NCBI RefSeq assembly: GCF_017743735.1
Contig: NZ_JAGHRO010000001.1
Location: 909,635 to 973,634 of the forward strand
Origin: Shimia sp. R9_2
Lineage (GTDB): Bacteria > Pseudomonadota > Alphaproteobacteria > Rhodobacterales > Rhodobacteraceae
DNA: 64,000 nt
Direction: 5' to 3'
Part shown: piece after piece, positions 63,149-64,000 of the stretch
Layout: every line of letters begins with the position of its first letter
Numbering within the stretch: position 1 is the stretch's first letter
Notes under the pieces: model-generated
The model's input: the letters and a program-made list of their open reading frames with translations, nothing else
Databases searched by the model: none
What the model was told of the DNA's origin: nothing
Position numbers and translations under genes: made by a program

Positions 63149-63772
63149 ATGGGCAGGATCGGGATGTGTTTGGCGGCATTGGCCGTGCTGGTATCTTGTG
63201 GCGCACGCAGCACCGAAGTGACCAGCGAAAAGCTGGACCTCGGAGATTTCACAATGGGCCACAATATTGTGGTGGCGCCGGATCTTCAGAAAGGCCCGCT
63301 GTCGCGCGAATTGCCCAAGGAGCAGTGGGTTGCTTCAATGAAAAATGCGGTGGATGCGCGTCTGGGCCGCTATGACGGAGAGCGTCTGGTGCATTTTGGC
63401 ATCAACCTGTCAGGTTACATGCTGGCGCAACGCGGTGTGCCGGTGCTGCTGTCCACGAAATCTGCGCTGATCCTCACCGTCACCGCCTGGGATGACCGTG
63501 CGGGCGCGAAGTTCAACGAAGAGCCGCGCGAGATCATTGTGCTGGAAAGCTTTGGCAGTGGCACGGTTGTGACATCCAGTGGTTTCACGATGACCGCCGA
63601 AGAGCAATTGGAAAATCTGACCTTCAACGCAGCGCGTGAGATTGAGCGCTGGATGCATGAGAATCGGGCCTGTCTTGTGGACGATGTGCCCCCCGAAGTG
63701 CTGGCAAAATGCTGGCCGTCTGAGAAAGATGAGCGTAAGCGTGCGCAGCTGGAACGAGAGCTGCGTCGATAA
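63149..63772 (+). CDS. Rhodobacteraceae lipoprotein of unknown function
   Basis: From the ATG at 63149 the protein is 207 residues. A lipoprotein signal with lipobox LVSCG (Cys near 17) is clear. The rest has 'VVAPDLQKGPLSRELPKEQWVASMKNAVDARLGRYDGERLVHFGINLSGYMLAQRG' (landmarks GPLSRELPKEQW, FGINLSGYMLA), a conserved pattern I associate with Rhodobacteraceae outer-membrane lipoproteins. No enzymatic motif is seen. AGGAA precedes the start. Confidence 0.75.
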   Translation: MGRIGMCLAALAVLVSCGARSTEVTSEKLDLGDFTMGHNIVVAPDLQKGPLSRELPKEQWVASMKNAVDARLGRYDGERLVHFGINLSGYMLAQRGVPVLLSTKSALILTVTAWDDRAGAKFNEEPREIIVLESFGSGTVVTSSGFTMTAEEQLENLTFNAAREIERWMHENRACLVDDVPPEVLAKCWPSEKDERKRAQLERELRR

Positions 63773-63873
63773 ACGGCAAACCCGCTTGATTTTTTGCGCG
63801 CAACCAAATATGTCGCGCGCGGTAGAGGAAAACGGGCCAAGACCGGCCCCCCACAAAGTAGAAGGCGCCCGAG

Positions 63874-64000
63874 ATGGCTAAGGAAAAGTTTGAGCGCAGT
63901 AAACCGCACTGCAACATCGGCACCATTGGTCACGTTGACCACGGCAAAACCACGCTGACCGCCGCGATCACCAAACAGTTTGGTGACTTCAAAGCGTACG
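63874..64000 (+). CDS. tuf: Elongation factor Tu, 5' part
   Basis: The window ends inside this gene. The 42 visible residues, [42 protein letters not shown], include the G1 motif GHVDHGKTT (quoted as GHVDHGKT). EF-Tu carries aminoacyl-tRNA to the ribosome. Confidence 0.97.
   Translation, partial: MAKEKFERSKPHCNIGTIGHVDHGKTTLTAAITKQFGDFKAY

Noticed and set aside
1..64000. CRISPR arrays, rRNA, prophage or toxin-antitoxin genes
   Set aside because: No regularly spaced repeats, rRNA text, phage genes or typical small toxin pairs were seen on either strand.

Overview
The window is a GC-rich, tightly packed piece of an alphaproteobacterial chromosome. Gene content (HisS-HisZ with short HisG, pckA next to chvI-chvG with a short HprK, RapZ, EIIA-Man and HPr, an HIG1-domain small protein beside a PduO-type adenosyltransferase, a DUF6473 protein) and wording of the proteins point to the Roseobacter group of Rhodobacteraceae. 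I cannot name the species from sequence alone.

Layout. 1-730: start of a probable carboxymuconolactone-decarboxylase-like gene, divergent from a TetR regulator, with two palindromic operators between them. 0.8-9.4 kb: a membrane GGDEF-EAL protein with a periplasmic heme-c-type motif, hisS-hisZ-hisG, tex and aroQ. 9.6-10.8 kb: an MHYT-LytTR membrane regulator like CoxC of Oligotropha. 10.9-13.2 kb: a small AT-richer island with a methyltransferase and a decayed IS3-type element. 13.4-19.9 kb (minus strand): a complete coenzyme F420 operon, cofG-cofH-cofD-cofC-cofE-npdG plus an F420-dependent luciferase-like oxidoreductase. 20.4-27.7 kb (plus strand, divergent from cofG): a form I aerobic CO dehydrogenase operon, coxM-coxS-coxL-coxD-coxE-coxF, a 35-residue ORF and coxG. 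A tRNA-Met(CAT) follows.

28.1-42.0 kb: a full carbon-phosphorus lyase region. It holds phnC-D-E1-E2 plus a hexapeptide acyltransferase; phnF-phnM1 on the minus strand; phnG-H-I-J-K-L-N on the plus strand; then a 2H-phosphoesterase-like gene (DUF1045) on the minus strand and a second phnM on the plus strand. No phnP is present. 42-50.4 kb: two small enzymes, pckA, the ChvI/ChvG two-component system, a regulatory PTS (HprK, EIIA, HPr) with RapZ, and a PlsC-like acyltransferase. 50.5-64 kb: 3-hydroxybutyryl-CoA dehydrogenase, DUF6473, etfB-etfA, adenosyltransferase and HIG1 protein, an SDR, an SH3 protein, parC, an unknown membrane protein, an orphan solute-binding protein, a cytochrome P450, a lipoprotein and the start of tuf.

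How it fits together. The most unusual arrangement is a complete F420 pathway sharing a 470-bp divergent control region with CO dehydrogenase in a proteobacterium. The likely coxM promoter carries a two-copy direct repeat with 20-bp period, the geometry typical of LytTR sites, and a LytTR regulator of the cox-associated type lies at the other side of the F420 operon. The phn region gives phosphonate uptake and C-P bond cleavage, with a candidate replacement for PhnP. The pckA-chvI intergenic region carries a perfect 17-bp tandem repeat, also with 20-bp period. All functional statements are from sequence reading and family knowledge; no database search was run.
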